From NCBI RefSeq assembly GCF_001499995.1, contig NZ_LQIU01000075.1, positions 62,001-126,000 of the forward strand: 64,000 nucleotides of DNA, written 5' to 3'. Under the pieces are notes generated by a model that was not told where the DNA came from, made no database searches, and was given only the letters and a program-made list of their open reading frames with translations. The stretch is from Mycobacterium sp. IS-1496. GTDB lineage: Bacteria; Actinomycetota; Actinomycetes; Mycobacteriales; Mycobacteriaceae. Both the position numbers and the translations under genes were made by a program. Shown piece by piece: positions 33,040 through 41,835 of this stretch. Numbering within the stretch: position 1 is the stretch's first letter; every line of letters begins with the position of its first letter.

Positions 33040-34591
33040 CCGCGCCGGTCAGCAGATCCCGCAGCGCACGCACGTCGATCTTGCCGGTCGCCTTCCGCGG
33101 TACGGCGTCGTCGGAGTCCAGCAGCAGCCATACCGTCGGTACCTTGAACGCGCTCAGGACCTTCCTGGCTCGCGCCCGCAGCTCATCGCGTGTCGTCGGG
33201 CCCGCGCAGACCACGGCCGCGCCCACCTGGTCGATGCCGGCAGCGGGCACGTTGGTGACGTAGGCCGCGGCGACGGCGTCGAGGGTGCGCAGCGCCGCCT
33301 CGACCTCGCTGGGGTACACGGTCGCGCCGCTGACCTTGAACATGTCGTCGGACCGCCCGTGGTAGAACATGAACCCGTTGTCGTCGACATGGCCGAGGTC
33401 GCCGGTGGGGTAGTACCCGTCGGCGGTGAAGACGTCCTCGCGGCTGCGCCCGCAGATGCCGCGCATGACGTGCGGTCCGCGGATGTGGATCTCGCCGATG
33501 TGGCCGGCCGGCAACGGGGCGCCGGTTCCCGGGTCGACGATGCGGACCTCCATGCCGGCGAACGGTCGACCGCAGCTGCCCCATGCGATCTCGGGCATGT
33601 CCGTGTCGGCGCGGTAGCCGCAGTACGGTCCGAACGCCTCGGTCATCCCGAACAGCTTCGCCCGCGCACCCGGTCGGCCCCGTTGGTCGGGCGGCAACAG
33701 CGCCTCGAGACTGCCCGGCCGCAGCGCCGACAGGTCCGCGCCTACCGAATGCCGCTGCCGCGCCAGGGCTTCGGCCTGATCGGGCCACCCGCGGAACAGC
33801 GTGACGCGTTCGGCCTCGAGCAGCCGCAGCGTGGATTCCGGCTGCGGGACCGGCTCGGTGACGAGCGTGGCCCCGGCCACCAACGCCGAGAGCACGCCGC
33901 TGCCGAACCCGCCGACCCAGAAGAAGGGCATCGGCAGATACAGCCGGGTGTCCGCGTCGATGCAGCGGGCGTGCAGACCCACGGCGACGGCGCCGAGCGC
34001 GTTGCCGTGCGAGTGCACCACACCCTTCGGGGGTCCGCTGCTGCCGGAGGTGAACATGACGGCGAGGGTGTCGCTGGGTGTCACCGCGTGGGCGAGCGCG
34101 TCGACCATCTCCTCGGCGACGGTCTCCGCGGCGGTCAGCCGGTCGGGATTCCAGATCCGGCGCAACGCCGGGAGTTCGCGGTGACGGAGCGGTTCGTCGA
34201 CCTGCGGCACACCCAGTTCGGCGCACAGGTCGTCGAGGTACCGGTGGCCACGGAACTCCTCGACGGTGATCAGCGTCTGCACCGCCGCGGTGCGCAGCTG
34301 GGCGACCAGTTCACGCGGCGCCAGCAGCGTGCTCAGCGGTACCAGCACCGCACCGATCCGGTTCAGCGCCAACGCGATCTGCACCCACTGGACGCCGTTG
34401 GGCATGACGAGCCCGACACGTGTTCCCTTGCCGATCCCCGCGCCGGCGAGAGCCGCGGCCAGCGTGTGGGTGGTGCGCTCGAGCTCGCTGTGCGTCACCC
34501 GCGACGCCGGGTCGATGACGGCGAGCTTGTCCGGATGCGCGGCGGCGTTGCGGCGCAACAACCGGTCGACCGTGAACTCACCGTTCGACAC
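33014..34591 (-). CDS. Acyl-CoA synthetase (FadD-type) 3
   Basis: A 525-residue adenylate-forming enzyme. The phosphate loop FTSGSSGPPKG is near 202, the A5-like FGMTEAFGP region near 300, YPTGDLGHVDDNG (A7/A8 hinge) near 405, and the catalytic Lys in PRKATGKID near 505. All are intact, so it should activate a carboxylic acid with ATP and CoA. It is the third of three consecutive ligase genes on this strand, and overlaps the second by 14 bp. The pocket residues do not reveal the substrate. Confidence 0.88.
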   Translation of the reverse strand: MSNGEFTVDRLLRRNAAAHPDKLAVIDPASRVTHSELERTTHTLAAALAGAGIGKGTRVGLVMPNGVQWVQIALALNRIGAVLVPLSTLLAPRELVAQLRTAAVQTLITVEEFRGHRYLDDLCAELGVPQVDEPLRHRELPALRRIWNPDRLTAAETVAEEMVDALAHAVTPSDTLAVMFTSGSSGPPKGVVHSHGNALGAVAVGLHARCIDADTRLYLPMPFFWVGGFGSGVLSALVAGATLVTEPVPQPESTLRLLEAERVTLFRGWPDQAEALARQRHSVGADLSALRPGSLEALLPPDQRGRPGARAKLFGMTEAFGPYCGYRADTDMPEIAWGSCGRPFAGMEVRIVDPGTGAPLPAGHIGEIHIRGPHVMRGICGRSREDVFTADGYYPTGDLGHVDDNGFMFYHGRSDDMFKVSGATVYPSEVEAALRTLDAVAAAYVTNVPAAGIDQVGAAVVCAGPTTRDELRARARKVLSAFKVPTVWLLLDSDDAVPRKATGKIDVRALRDLLTGAVTAPRRGS

Positions 34592-36134
34592 GGATCATCT
34601 CCGTCAGCCGGGGGAGGTCGACCTTGCCGCTCGACAACACGGGCAGCTCGTCGCGGGTCAGCGCGGTGACGTGGCGGGGAATCTTGTACGCCGAGAGCTC
34701 CTCGCGCAGTGCCACACGCAGTGCCTCGGCGTCGAACACGGCGGGGTCGTCGACGACCACCGCCGCGGCCACCACCTGTCCGCGGTCACGGTCGGGGAGA
34801 CCGACGACGTGGGCCTGTGCGCCGGTGACCCGGCTGATCGCGCGCTCCACCTCGACCGGTGACACATTGGCGCCCGCGGTCTTGATCATCGCACCGCGCC
34901 GGCCGAGGAAGTAGTACAGCCCGTCGTCGTCGGTGCGCACCAGATCGCCGGTGTGGAACCATCCGTCGGGATCGAAGCACTCCTCACGGGTGCGCTTGTA
35001 ATACCGTTGCATCACATACGGTCCGCGCACGCACAACTCACCCACCTCGCCGGCTTCGACCGGGGCGCCGGTGTCCGGGTGCACGATCCTGGTGTCGAAT
35101 CCGGGCGCGGGCACGCCGAACGAGCCGCGGCGGTGCTCCGGTTGATCGCCGTCGTCGGGGTGCAGCAGGACGACGCTGCCCGTCTCGGTCATGCCCAGCA
35201 TGTGGTGGCGCAGGTCGGGATCGGCGGGACGGGCCTCGGGCGCCATGATGGGGTAGAGGTTGCCTCGCCGCAGCGACGTCAGGTCACGGTGCGGCAGGCT
35301 GGGATGCGCTGCCAGGGCGGTGATCCCGGCGACGTAGCCGTTGGTGATGGTGGGCCGGGTGGCCTCCAGCAGGTCGAGGGTGCTCGACGGGTCCTCGGCG
35401 TTCGAGCACACCAGCGTCGCGCCGGCCACCAGGGTGGCCAGCACCGAGAACGCGATCCCGCCGATCCAGCAGAACGGTGAGTTGCAGAACAATCGGTCGT
35501 CGGAGGTCAGGCCGCGGATCGCGTTGAGGTTGCGTTGGTGCTCGATCAGCGCGGCGTGGGTGTGGACGACGCCCTTGGGTGCACTGGTGGATCCGGAGGT
35601 GTAGACGATGGTCAACGGGTCGCTGCCGTCGACGTCGTCCTCGACCGCGGTCAGCAGACCGGCGTCGACGGTGCCGTCGGGGTCCCGGTCGACGAAGACG
35701 CGGCGCAGATGCGGGACGGCGGGGCAGTGTAGGCGCTCACCGGCCGGCAGCTCGGAGCCGAGCACCTCGCGCAGCCGCGCGGTGTAGTCGTGTGCGCGAA
35801 AGGCGCCGGCCGCCAACAGGATCTCGGTGTCGCTGTGACGCAACTGCTCCGTCAACTCGCGTGCGGTGGCGAAGGTGCTGTACGGCACCACCACGGCCCC
35901 GATGCGGGCGGCGGCGAGCATGCCGACGAGGAATCCCGACCCGTTCGGATGCAGCAGGCCGATGTGCGTGCCCTTCCCCGCGCCGAGGGCCAGCAGGCCG
36001 CGGGCCACCCGCGCCGAGCGGCATTCGGCATCTGCGTAGTCGAGGCGGTCGTCGTCGCAGATCAGCAGTGGGTGCTGCGGGCGGTCGACCGCCCAGCGTC
36101 GCAGCACCGCGGCGACGGTGCACGGCTCACCCAC
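34578..36134 (-). CDS. Acyl-CoA synthetase (FadD-type) 2
   Basis: A 518-residue adenylate-forming ligase. Motifs: VYTSGSTSAPKG (phosphate loop), MLGMTETGS, FHTGDLVRTDDDG and the catalytic Lys in VLSSGKVD. GTG 36134 is chosen as start because it overlaps the upstream stop by only 8 bp; a longer frame would lie antisense/out-of-frame inside the upstream ligase. It lies between two other ligases with overlapping ends, which indicates one transcript. It is similar in size and order to ligase 3, so the two may come from duplication. Confidence 0.87.
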   Translation of the reverse strand: MGEPCTVAAVLRRWAVDRPQHPLLICDDDRLDYADAECRSARVARGLLALGAGKGTHIGLLHPNGSGFLVGMLAAARIGAVVVPYSTFATARELTEQLRHSDTEILLAAGAFRAHDYTARLREVLGSELPAGERLHCPAVPHLRRVFVDRDPDGTVDAGLLTAVEDDVDGSDPLTIVYTSGSTSAPKGVVHTHAALIEHQRNLNAIRGLTSDDRLFCNSPFCWIGGIAFSVLATLVAGATLVCSNAEDPSSTLDLLEATRPTITNGYVAGITALAAHPSLPHRDLTSLRRGNLYPIMAPEARPADPDLRHHMLGMTETGSVVLLHPDDGDQPEHRRGSFGVPAPGFDTRIVHPDTGAPVEAGEVGELCVRGPYVMQRYYKRTREECFDPDGWFHTGDLVRTDDDGLYYFLGRRGAMIKTAGANVSPVEVERAISRVTGAQAHVVGLPDRDRGQVVAAAVVVDDPAVFDAEALRVALREELSAYKIPRHVTALTRDELPVLSSGKVDLPRLTEMIRVER

Positions 36135-37620
36135 GGTCGACGGCCGCGGTGTCGATCCGCGGCTCGGCCGCGGTGTCGAAGTAGCCGCGCACGGCGCCCA
36201 GATCGGCCTTGCCCGAGGGGGTCCGCGGAATCGCGTCGACGACGGCGATCTCGGTCGGCACCTCGTACTGGGCGAGCCGGCCACGCAGGTAGGCGGTCAA
36301 CTCGTCGCCGCCCGCGGTTGCACCGTCGCGCAGTTCGACCATCGCGACGGGGGTTTCGCCGAGCCGGTTGTCGGGCCGGCCGACCACGGTGGCTCCCCGC
36401 ACCGCCGGATGTCCCTCGAGCGCGGCGCGGACGTCGTCGGGCATCACCTTGAACCCGCCGCGGATGATGGCCTGGTCCGCGCGGCCGAGGATCCACAGGA
36501 AGCCGTCGGCGTCGATGCGGGCCAGATCGGTGGTGCGCATCCAGGCGGCGTCCGGTCCGAGTTGGCCCGGCCTGACCTCGAGTAGACCCGGCTGGTCGGG
36601 GCCCAGCGGCGTACCGTCCCCGGCGACCACCCGCAGGTGCGCGCCGCCGCTGGCACGCCCGACGCTGCCGCGTTTGTCATGCCAGTGGCGCTGATGGTCG
36701 GCCAACGTCCAACCCGCCACCCCGCCGCCGAATTCCGTTGCGGCATAGGATGTCAGAACCGGTATGCCGAACTTCTCGGTGAACGCGTCGGCATCGTCGG
36801 CCGACAGCGGGGCGGTGCCGGAGGTGACGGCACGGATGCTCGACAGCTCGTCGCGGGTCAGGTCGGAGTGCAGCACCATCCGTAGCGCGGCGGGGACCAG
36901 CGACACCGCGCGCGGCCGGTGCCGGCGCACCGCATCGGCCCATCGCTGCAGGTCGAACCGCTCGAGCAGTGCGAACGACCGGGCCTCGGTCACGCACTGC
37001 AGCACCCGGAACACCCCGCCGATGTGCACGAGCGGGGCGTTGACGATCGCGATGCCCCGACGCTGTTCGTCCGGCTCGGGCCCGAGCACGCTGTGGGCGA
37101 GCATGTCGTAGGTGAGGTCGATGCGTTTGGGTGGCCCGGTGGTGCCGCTGGTCAACATCCGCACCGCCACCCCCGGGCGGCTCGCGGTGTCGACTGCGGG
37201 GTGTGCGGCGGCGTCGACGACGGGATCCCGCGACAGCGCCGTGAGAGACAGCACCGTGGTCATGGGGGCCGGGGCAACCAGTGCGGCCAGGTCGTCGGGC
37301 CCGCCGACGAGCACCGGCAGCGCGAGGTCGGCGATGTCGGCCCGGGTGCGGCCGTCGCCCCGGGACGGGTTGATCACCACCACCGTGCCGCCGGCGAGCA
37401 GCACCCCCAGCAGCGCCGCCAAATGTGGCGGCCGATTGCGGAGCAGGATGCCCACCTGCGGTGCGTCACCGGCGTGGCGGATGGCGAGATCCCGGATCCG
37501 CCGCGCCGCTTCGCCGATCTGCGCCCAGGACGACCACTGGCCCTCGTACTCGACGGCGTCGGCCTCGGGCCGCAGGTCGAGGACGTGGGCGATGCGCCGG
37601 CTCAGACGGTGGGCGGTCAT
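36127..37620 (-). CDS. Acyl-CoA synthetase-like protein (FadD-type) 1
   Basis: A 497-residue member of the same superfamily. The phosphate loop is LTSGTTGPPKR and the end carries the Lys in TPSGKAD. The hinge region reads MRTTDLARIDADG, where most ligases have a TGD core, so the Gly is lost but the Asp is kept. SYAATEFGGG replaces the usual YGxTE wording. It may still be active with an unusual acid. ATG 37620 overlaps the stop of the crotonase by 1 bp; GTG one codon upstream is an alternative. Confidence 0.82.
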   Translation of the reverse strand: MTAHRLSRRIAHVLDLRPEADAVEYEGQWSSWAQIGEAARRIRDLAIRHAGDAPQVGILLRNRPPHLAALLGVLLAGGTVVVINPSRGDGRTRADIADLALPVLVGGPDDLAALVAPAPMTTVLSLTALSRDPVVDAAAHPAVDTASRPGVAVRMLTSGTTGPPKRIDLTYDMLAHSVLGPEPDEQRRGIAIVNAPLVHIGGVFRVLQCVTEARSFALLERFDLQRWADAVRRHRPRAVSLVPAALRMVLHSDLTRDELSSIRAVTSGTAPLSADDADAFTEKFGIPVLTSYAATEFGGGVAGWTLADHQRHWHDKRGSVGRASGGAHLRVVAGDGTPLGPDQPGLLEVRPGQLGPDAAWMRTTDLARIDADGFLWILGRADQAIIRGGFKVMPDDVRAALEGHPAVRGATVVGRPDNRLGETPVAMVELRDGATAGGDELTAYLRGRLAQYEVPTEIAVVDAIPRTPSGKADLGAVRGYFDTAAEPRIDTAAVDRG

Positions 37621-38402
37621 CACCGCACCGTCGGCTCGCGGCGGGTCTGCGCGGGCCGCGAGGCGAGGTCGGCCTGGCCGATCGGGTTGCCCAACCGGGT
37701 GTAGATCAGCCCCTGCTCCATCGCCGCCCGGTACGGCCTGTCCAGTGACTCCCAGATGGCCTTCACGGTGCCCTGGGTGGCCGACGGCGGTTTGGCGGCG
37801 ATGGTCGCGGCGATCTCGTGAGCTCGTGACCAGAGATGTTCTCGGGCAACGATTTCAGTGACCAGGCCGATGCGCAGCGCGGTCTCGGCGCCGACCCGTT
37901 CGTCGTTGCCCATCAGCGCGATGCGCAGCGTCTCACCCAACCCGACCTTGCGCATCAGGCCGATGGGTTCCAGGGCGCAGACCAATCCGGCGCTGACGTG
38001 GGAGTCGAAGAACGTCGCCTCCGCCGAACAGATGACCACGTCGGCCTCGTTGAGGAAGTAGAACGCCCCCGCGGTGCACATACCCTGAACCGCGCACACC
38101 ACCGGTTTCCACATCTTCTGCCACTTCGGGCTGAGCAGCTCGCCGGGATCCTCGTGGTTCCAGACGTTGTCGGGTTGGCCGTAGGACGAGGTGATGTCCA
38201 GCCCCGCGCTGAACGCGCGGTCCCCGGCGGCGCGCAGCACCACCGCGTGCACGGCGTCGTCGGCCTTGACGGTGCGCCACGCCTCGGCCATCTCCTCGCA
38301 CATGGTCCGGTTGAACGCGTTCAAGCGCTCCGGACGGTCGAGGGTGATGGTGGCGACGTGATCGGCGGCGTCGACGTCGAGCGTGATGGTCTCGAAGGTC
38401 AT
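37620..38402 (-). CDS. Crotonase-fold protein, both canonical Glu missing
   Basis: A 260-residue crotonase-superfamily protein. The fold marks are present (LDRPERLNAFN, FSAGLDI, the oxyanion-hole region VQGMCTAGAF). However, where hydratases have the first Glu (GGGxE) this has AFYF, and the second Glu position reads DSHVSAG. Hence it is not a standard enoyl-CoA hydratase; isomerase, thioesterase or C-C cleaving roles are possible. ATG 38402 overlaps the upstream crotonase stop (ATGA). It is coupled to the first ligase gene. Confidence 0.83.
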   Translation of the reverse strand: MTFETITLDVDAADHVATITLDRPERLNAFNRTMCEEMAEAWRTVKADDAVHAVVLRAAGDRAFSAGLDITSSYGQPDNVWNHEDPGELLSPKWQKMWKPVVCAVQGMCTAGAFYFLNEADVVICSAEATFFDSHVSAGLVCALEPIGLMRKVGLGETLRIALMGNDERVGAETALRIGLVTEIVAREHLWSRAHEIAATIAAKPPSATQGTVKAIWESLDRPYRAAMEQGLIYTRLGNPIGQADLASRPAQTRREPTVR

Positions 38403-39211
38403 CGGCACCTCCACTCCGGGGTGCGCTTCTCCACGAACGCCTTGGGTCCCTCCAGGGAGTCCTCGGTGTGCAGGTTGCGTTCACGGAAGGCCTCGCCGAG
38501 CATCTCGGCCTCGTGCAACGGCAGGTCGAGACCCTTGAGGATGGCCAGCCGGGTCCCGCGCACCGCCAGCGGCGCGTTGCGGGTGACGAGGCCGGCGATC
38601 TCGTGGGCGCGTTCGAGGAGCCGGTCGTGTTCGACGACCTCGCTGATCATGCCGAGCTCGTAAGCCCGCTGGGCGCTCATCCGTTCGTGCTTGCCGACGA
38701 TCGCCATGCGCAGCGCCACCGAGCGCGGCAGCACGCGGGCCAGGCGCACGACCTCGCGCCCGGAGACCAGCCCGATGCTGACGTGCGGATCGAAGAACGT
38801 CGCCTGCTCCGAGGCGATCACGATGTCACCGGTGGTCACCCAGTCCAGTCCGGCGCCGCAGCAGATCCCGTTGATCGCCGCGAGCACCGGTTTGGCCATC
38901 CGGCGGAACGGCGGGGTGCCCTCCTGCGGGGCCTCCCACTGCTCGTAGGTGGACAGGAACGGGCGCTCGTTGAGGACCTTGCCGTCCTCGGGGATCTCCT
39001 TGACGTCGGCGCCGGTGCAGAAGGCCCGGCCGGTGGCGGTCACGATCAGCAGCCAGACGTCGTCGTCGTTCTCCGCCTCGTCGTAGGCCGCACGCAGTTC
39101 GGTGATCATGTGGGGGCTGAGCGCGTTGAGAGCGTCGGGCCGGTTCAGCGTGATGGTCGCGGTGTGTCCGTCCACCTCGTACTTGATCGTGTCGTACGAA
39201 CCGTTCGTCAT
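38399..39211 (-). CDS. Crotonase-fold protein
   Basis: A 270-residue crotonase-superfamily protein. LNRPDALNALS, FCTGADVKEI and INGICCGAGLDW show the fold and oxyanion hole. The first catalytic Glu position holds Asp (AGLDW) and the second reads FFDPHVSIG, like its downstream neighbour, so the two share an uncommon active site (FFD-H-VS) and could form a heteromer or act in sequence. The C-terminus (RNLHTEDSLEGPKAFVEKRTPEW) is the usual end of EchA-type proteins. It lies 28 bp after the next crotonase. Confidence 0.84.
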   Translation of the reverse strand: MTNGSYDTIKYEVDGHTATITLNRPDALNALSPHMITELRAAYDEAENDDDVWLLIVTATGRAFCTGADVKEIPEDGKVLNERPFLSTYEQWEAPQEGTPPFRRMAKPVLAAINGICCGAGLDWVTTGDIVIASEQATFFDPHVSIGLVSGREVVRLARVLPRSVALRMAIVGKHERMSAQRAYELGMISEVVEHDRLLERAHEIAGLVTRNAPLAVRGTRLAILKGLDLPLHEAEMLGEAFRERNLHTEDSLEGPKAFVEKRTPEWRCR

Positions 39212-39239
39212 CGCGGCTCCTCCGTGGTGTGGTCGGGGG

Positions 39240-40058
39240 TCATCGGCCCTGGAAGTCCGGATCGCGCTTGTCCCGGAAGGCAGCCAGGCCCTCCTTGAAG
39301 TCGGCTGTGCGACTGGACAGCTCGACGTTGAACAGCTCCTGGGTCATGGCCTGGCCCAGCGGCGTGTGCAGTGCCTGGTGCACGGCTTGTTTGGCCAGGC
39401 CGATCGCGACAGTGGGCCCGCCGGCGAGGCGGGCCACCAGCGCGGCGGCGGCGGCGTCGACCTCCTCGCGCGGCACGGCGAGGTGGATCAGACCCCATGC
39501 GGCGGCGTCGGCGCCGCCGACCTTCTCGCCCAGCAGCAACATCCGTTTGGCCCGGGCCAGCCCGACCAGCCGGGGCAACAGCCAGCTCGCCCCCGAGTCG
39601 GGCGCGAACCCGCGCTGCACGAAGGGTTCCCAGAAGACCGCGTCGGTGGCGGCGACGGTGAAGTCGGCGGCCAGCGCCAGATTGCAGCCGAGGCCGACCG
39701 CCCACCCCTGCACGCTGCAGACCACGGGCAGATGCAGCGTGTGGACGAGCTCGATCACCCGGTTCGCGCCGTGCGGGATCCGTCTCACCACGTCACCGGT
39801 GCGCGGCCGCCGCTCCGCGGCGTTGGTCGCCACCCAGTCGGCGCCGGTGCAGAAGTCCCCGCCTGCGCCGCGAATGTACACGACGCGCAGTGAGTCATCG
39901 GTCGCCGCAGCCGTCAGTGCGGCGACGAGCTCGTCGATCATCCTGTGACTCAACGCGTTCCGGCGTTGCGGGCGGTCCAGCGTCAGTACCATTGCGGCGC
40001 CGTCACGGTGCGTGGCCACCGACCCGTCCGGTGCGGCCGCGCCGTCCTGTTGCCCCAC
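39240..40058 (-). CDS. Crotonase-fold protein, PaaG-like isomerase type
   Basis: A 272-residue crotonase-superfamily protein. LDRPQRRNALS, FCTGADW and VQGWAVGLGCNLALAADF show the fold; the first Glu is replaced by Asn (GCNLA), and the second site reads RGFAPDSGASWLLPRL, with an Asp as in enoyl-CoA isomerases of the PaaG type. This predicts double-bond shift or epoxide isomerisation and not hydration. GTG 40058 is taken as start because it keeps the strand before VLTLDRP and avoids an unsupported N-terminal extension. It is first of a six-gene minus-strand run; the degenerate operator at 40085 lies just upstream. Confidence 0.82.
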   Translation of the reverse strand: MGQQDGAAAPDGSVATHRDGAAMVLTLDRPQRRNALSHRMIDELVAALTAAATDDSLRVVYIRGAGGDFCTGADWVATNAAERRPRTGDVVRRIPHGANRVIELVHTLHLPVVCSVQGWAVGLGCNLALAADFTVAATDAVFWEPFVQRGFAPDSGASWLLPRLVGLARAKRMLLLGEKVGGADAAAWGLIHLAVPREEVDAAAAALVARLAGGPTVAIGLAKQAVHQALHTPLGQAMTQELFNVELSSRTADFKEGLAAFRDKRDPDFQGR

Positions 40059-40084
40059 CGGCCTGCCCGCCCTTCCGCTGTAGT

Positions 40085-40103
40085 TATGGTTAGCCCTACA
40101 GTA
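40085..40103. promoter_or_regulatory. Degenerate TACTGTAA-N3-TTACAGTA operator
   Basis: TATGGTTAGCCCTACAGTA: the right half matches 7 of 8 positions and the left 5 of 8. It lies between divergent genes starting at 40058 and 40174, so it could control both the ligase-crotonase run and the rightward island. Confidence 0.4.
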
Positions 40104-40173
40104 GGCGCTACGAGTTCTGTCCCGTACAACATAGCGAAATCGACCTCGACGAAACAGGGGAGCGCCACCGACG

Positions 40174-40821
40174 ATGTCCGCGAACGTCGATCGCCGGTAC
40201 GGGGAAGACCCGCTGCCGCAGACCATGGCGGCGGCTGCGGCGATGCGGCGGCTGACCGACCTGCTGCTGGTGCAGGAGGCGCCGCACCCGGCGGTGGACG
40301 AGATGCTGGCCCGGTTCACCGAGTGGGAGAGCCGGCTGTCGGCGGCCGCCCCGCCGGACCGCGCTCCCCGCCTCGGCGACGGCGGCGAGCACCGACGGGT
40401 GTACCTGCAACACGCCTTCGACGTCGGCGCGTACAACCCCTGCTTCCCGGAGTACCGCTTCGACCACATCGACGCCGAGACCGCAGAGGGCACAGTGACA
40501 TTCGCGTTGGCCTTCGAGGGGCCGCCGGGGCTCGTGCACGGCGGCTTCCTCGGCGTCTTCTTCGACTGCGTCACCCAGCACCAGAGCTGTGCGGTCGGGG
40601 TGGCGGGCAAGACACGGTCGCTGACCGTGCGCTACCGGCGCCCCACCCCGGTGCTGGCCGAACTGACCTTCGACGTCACGCGCGCCGAGACGGAGCGGGG
40701 CCTGACCTCCACCGCCCGGCTGCTGCTCGACGGCGACGTGCTGTGCACGGGCGAGGCCGACACCGTGGCCCTGCCGCAGGACCGGCTCGCGGGCTCGCGC
40801 TTCGGGCGGCGGCGGATGTGA
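40174..40821 (+). CDS. PaaI-like hot-dog thioesterase
   Basis: A 215-residue protein with an N-terminal helical part and a C-terminal hot-dog domain of the PaaI/acyl-CoA thioesterase group. The key segment PPGLVHGGFLGVFFDCVTQH near 120-140 carries the HGG motif and the Asp on the central helix, followed by LTVRYRRPTPV. It likely hydrolyses an acyl-CoA to free CoA within the pathway. It is the first gene of the rightward island and has the degenerate operator 70 bp upstream; it is followed after 33 bp by a crotonase. Confidence 0.84.
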   Translation: MSANVDRRYGEDPLPQTMAAAAAMRRLTDLLLVQEAPHPAVDEMLARFTEWESRLSAAAPPDRAPRLGDGGEHRRVYLQHAFDVGAYNPCFPEYRFDHIDAETAEGTVTFALAFEGPPGLVHGGFLGVFFDCVTQHQSCAVGVAGKTRSLTVRYRRPTPVLAELTFDVTRAETERGLTSTARLLLDGDVLCTGEADTVALPQDRLAGSRFGRRRM

Positions 40822-40854
40822 CGGCACGGTGGTGAACACGGAAAGGCGACGACG

Positions 40855-41733
40855 ATGACGGACCCCGACGACCGGGTGTTGTTCGAGGCGGACCATGAGA
40901 CCCGCATCGCGACGATCACGCTCAACAATCCCGCCAGGCGCAACTCCTACGACGCCGCCATGCGTGACGCGCTGGCCCGCCACCTGGACCGGGTCGCCGA
41001 GGACGATGACCTCACCGTGGTCCTGCTGCGCGGGGCCGGCGGGGTGTTCAGCACGGGCGCCGACATGAACAACGCCTACGGCTGGTACGGCGAGAAGGAC
41101 AGGCCGCAGCAGAAGAGCCGACCGAGTCAGCGGCGCCGGCTCACCGTCGACCGCAGATCGTTCGGCTTCTACCACAACTTCATGGGCTTCCCGAAGGTCA
41201 CGGTGGGCGAGGTCAGCGGTTATGCCCTCGGCGGCGGCTTCGAGATCGCGTTGATGTGCGACATCGCGGTGATCGGGCGCGGCACCGAGATCGGGATGCC
41301 GGCCACGCGGTTCCTCGGGCCGGCGCTGGGCAGCCTGCACATGTTCTTCCACCGGCTCGGTCCGGTGCTGGCCCGCCGCATGCTGTTGACCGGCGACATC
41401 GTCGACGCCGGCAGCGTGGAGCACCTCGGGATCTTCACCGAGACGTGCGACGACGCGATGGTGCCCGCGCGGGCGCGCTACTGGGCGCAGAAGGCCGCCA
41501 AGATGCCGGCCGACGGAGTCGTGATCGCCAAGGAGGCCTTCCGGCTGGTCGAACAGAGTCAGGCGTACCAGGGTGAAGAAGTGGCCAGCTATCTGTTCCA
41601 CGCCTACGGCACCAACCTGCAGTTCGCGCCGGGGGAGTTCAACTTCGTCAAGACCCGCGCCCAATACGGCACCAAAGAGGCATTCCGGCTGCGTGATGAG
41701 CATTTCCACGTGCCGGAGCCGAACGCGGAGTGA
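40855..41733 (+). CDS. Enoyl-CoA hydratase/isomerase-family protein
   Basis: A 292-residue crotonase-superfamily protein with LNNPARRNSYD, FSTGADMNN and SGYALGGGFEIALMCDI. The first catalytic Glu (GGGFE) is kept, but the second position reads IGMPATRFLGPALG, with Ala in place of Glu. It has a longer insertion after the ADMNN loop (residues 72-105, very basic) and a longer tail than the family norm. The start ATG 40855 has GGAAAGG upstream. It may be a hydratase variant working on a bulky substrate. Confidence 0.84.
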   Translation: MTDPDDRVLFEADHETRIATITLNNPARRNSYDAAMRDALARHLDRVAEDDDLTVVLLRGAGGVFSTGADMNNAYGWYGEKDRPQQKSRPSQRRRLTVDRRSFGFYHNFMGFPKVTVGEVSGYALGGGFEIALMCDIAVIGRGTEIGMPATRFLGPALGSLHMFFHRLGPVLARRMLLTGDIVDAGSVEHLGIFTETCDDAMVPARARYWAQKAAKMPADGVVIAKEAFRLVEQSQAYQGEEVASYLFHAYGTNLQFAPGEFNFVKTRAQYGTKEAFRLRDEHFHVPEPNAE

Positions 41734-41835
41734 CCCTGCCGGTGGTCGCATCGCCTTACAACTGATACCGTTTCTGTAAACGTCGCCATATCTGCATGCG
41801 CCGCTGCGGCGGCCTGACACACCGAGGTCGAGCAT

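Noticed and set aside
41756..41786. TTACAACTGATACCGTTTCTGTAAA before the thiolase at 41836 as another operator
   Set aside because: It contains both half-site wordings but the spacing and order do not give the 8-3-8 palindrome, so it was not listed as a site.
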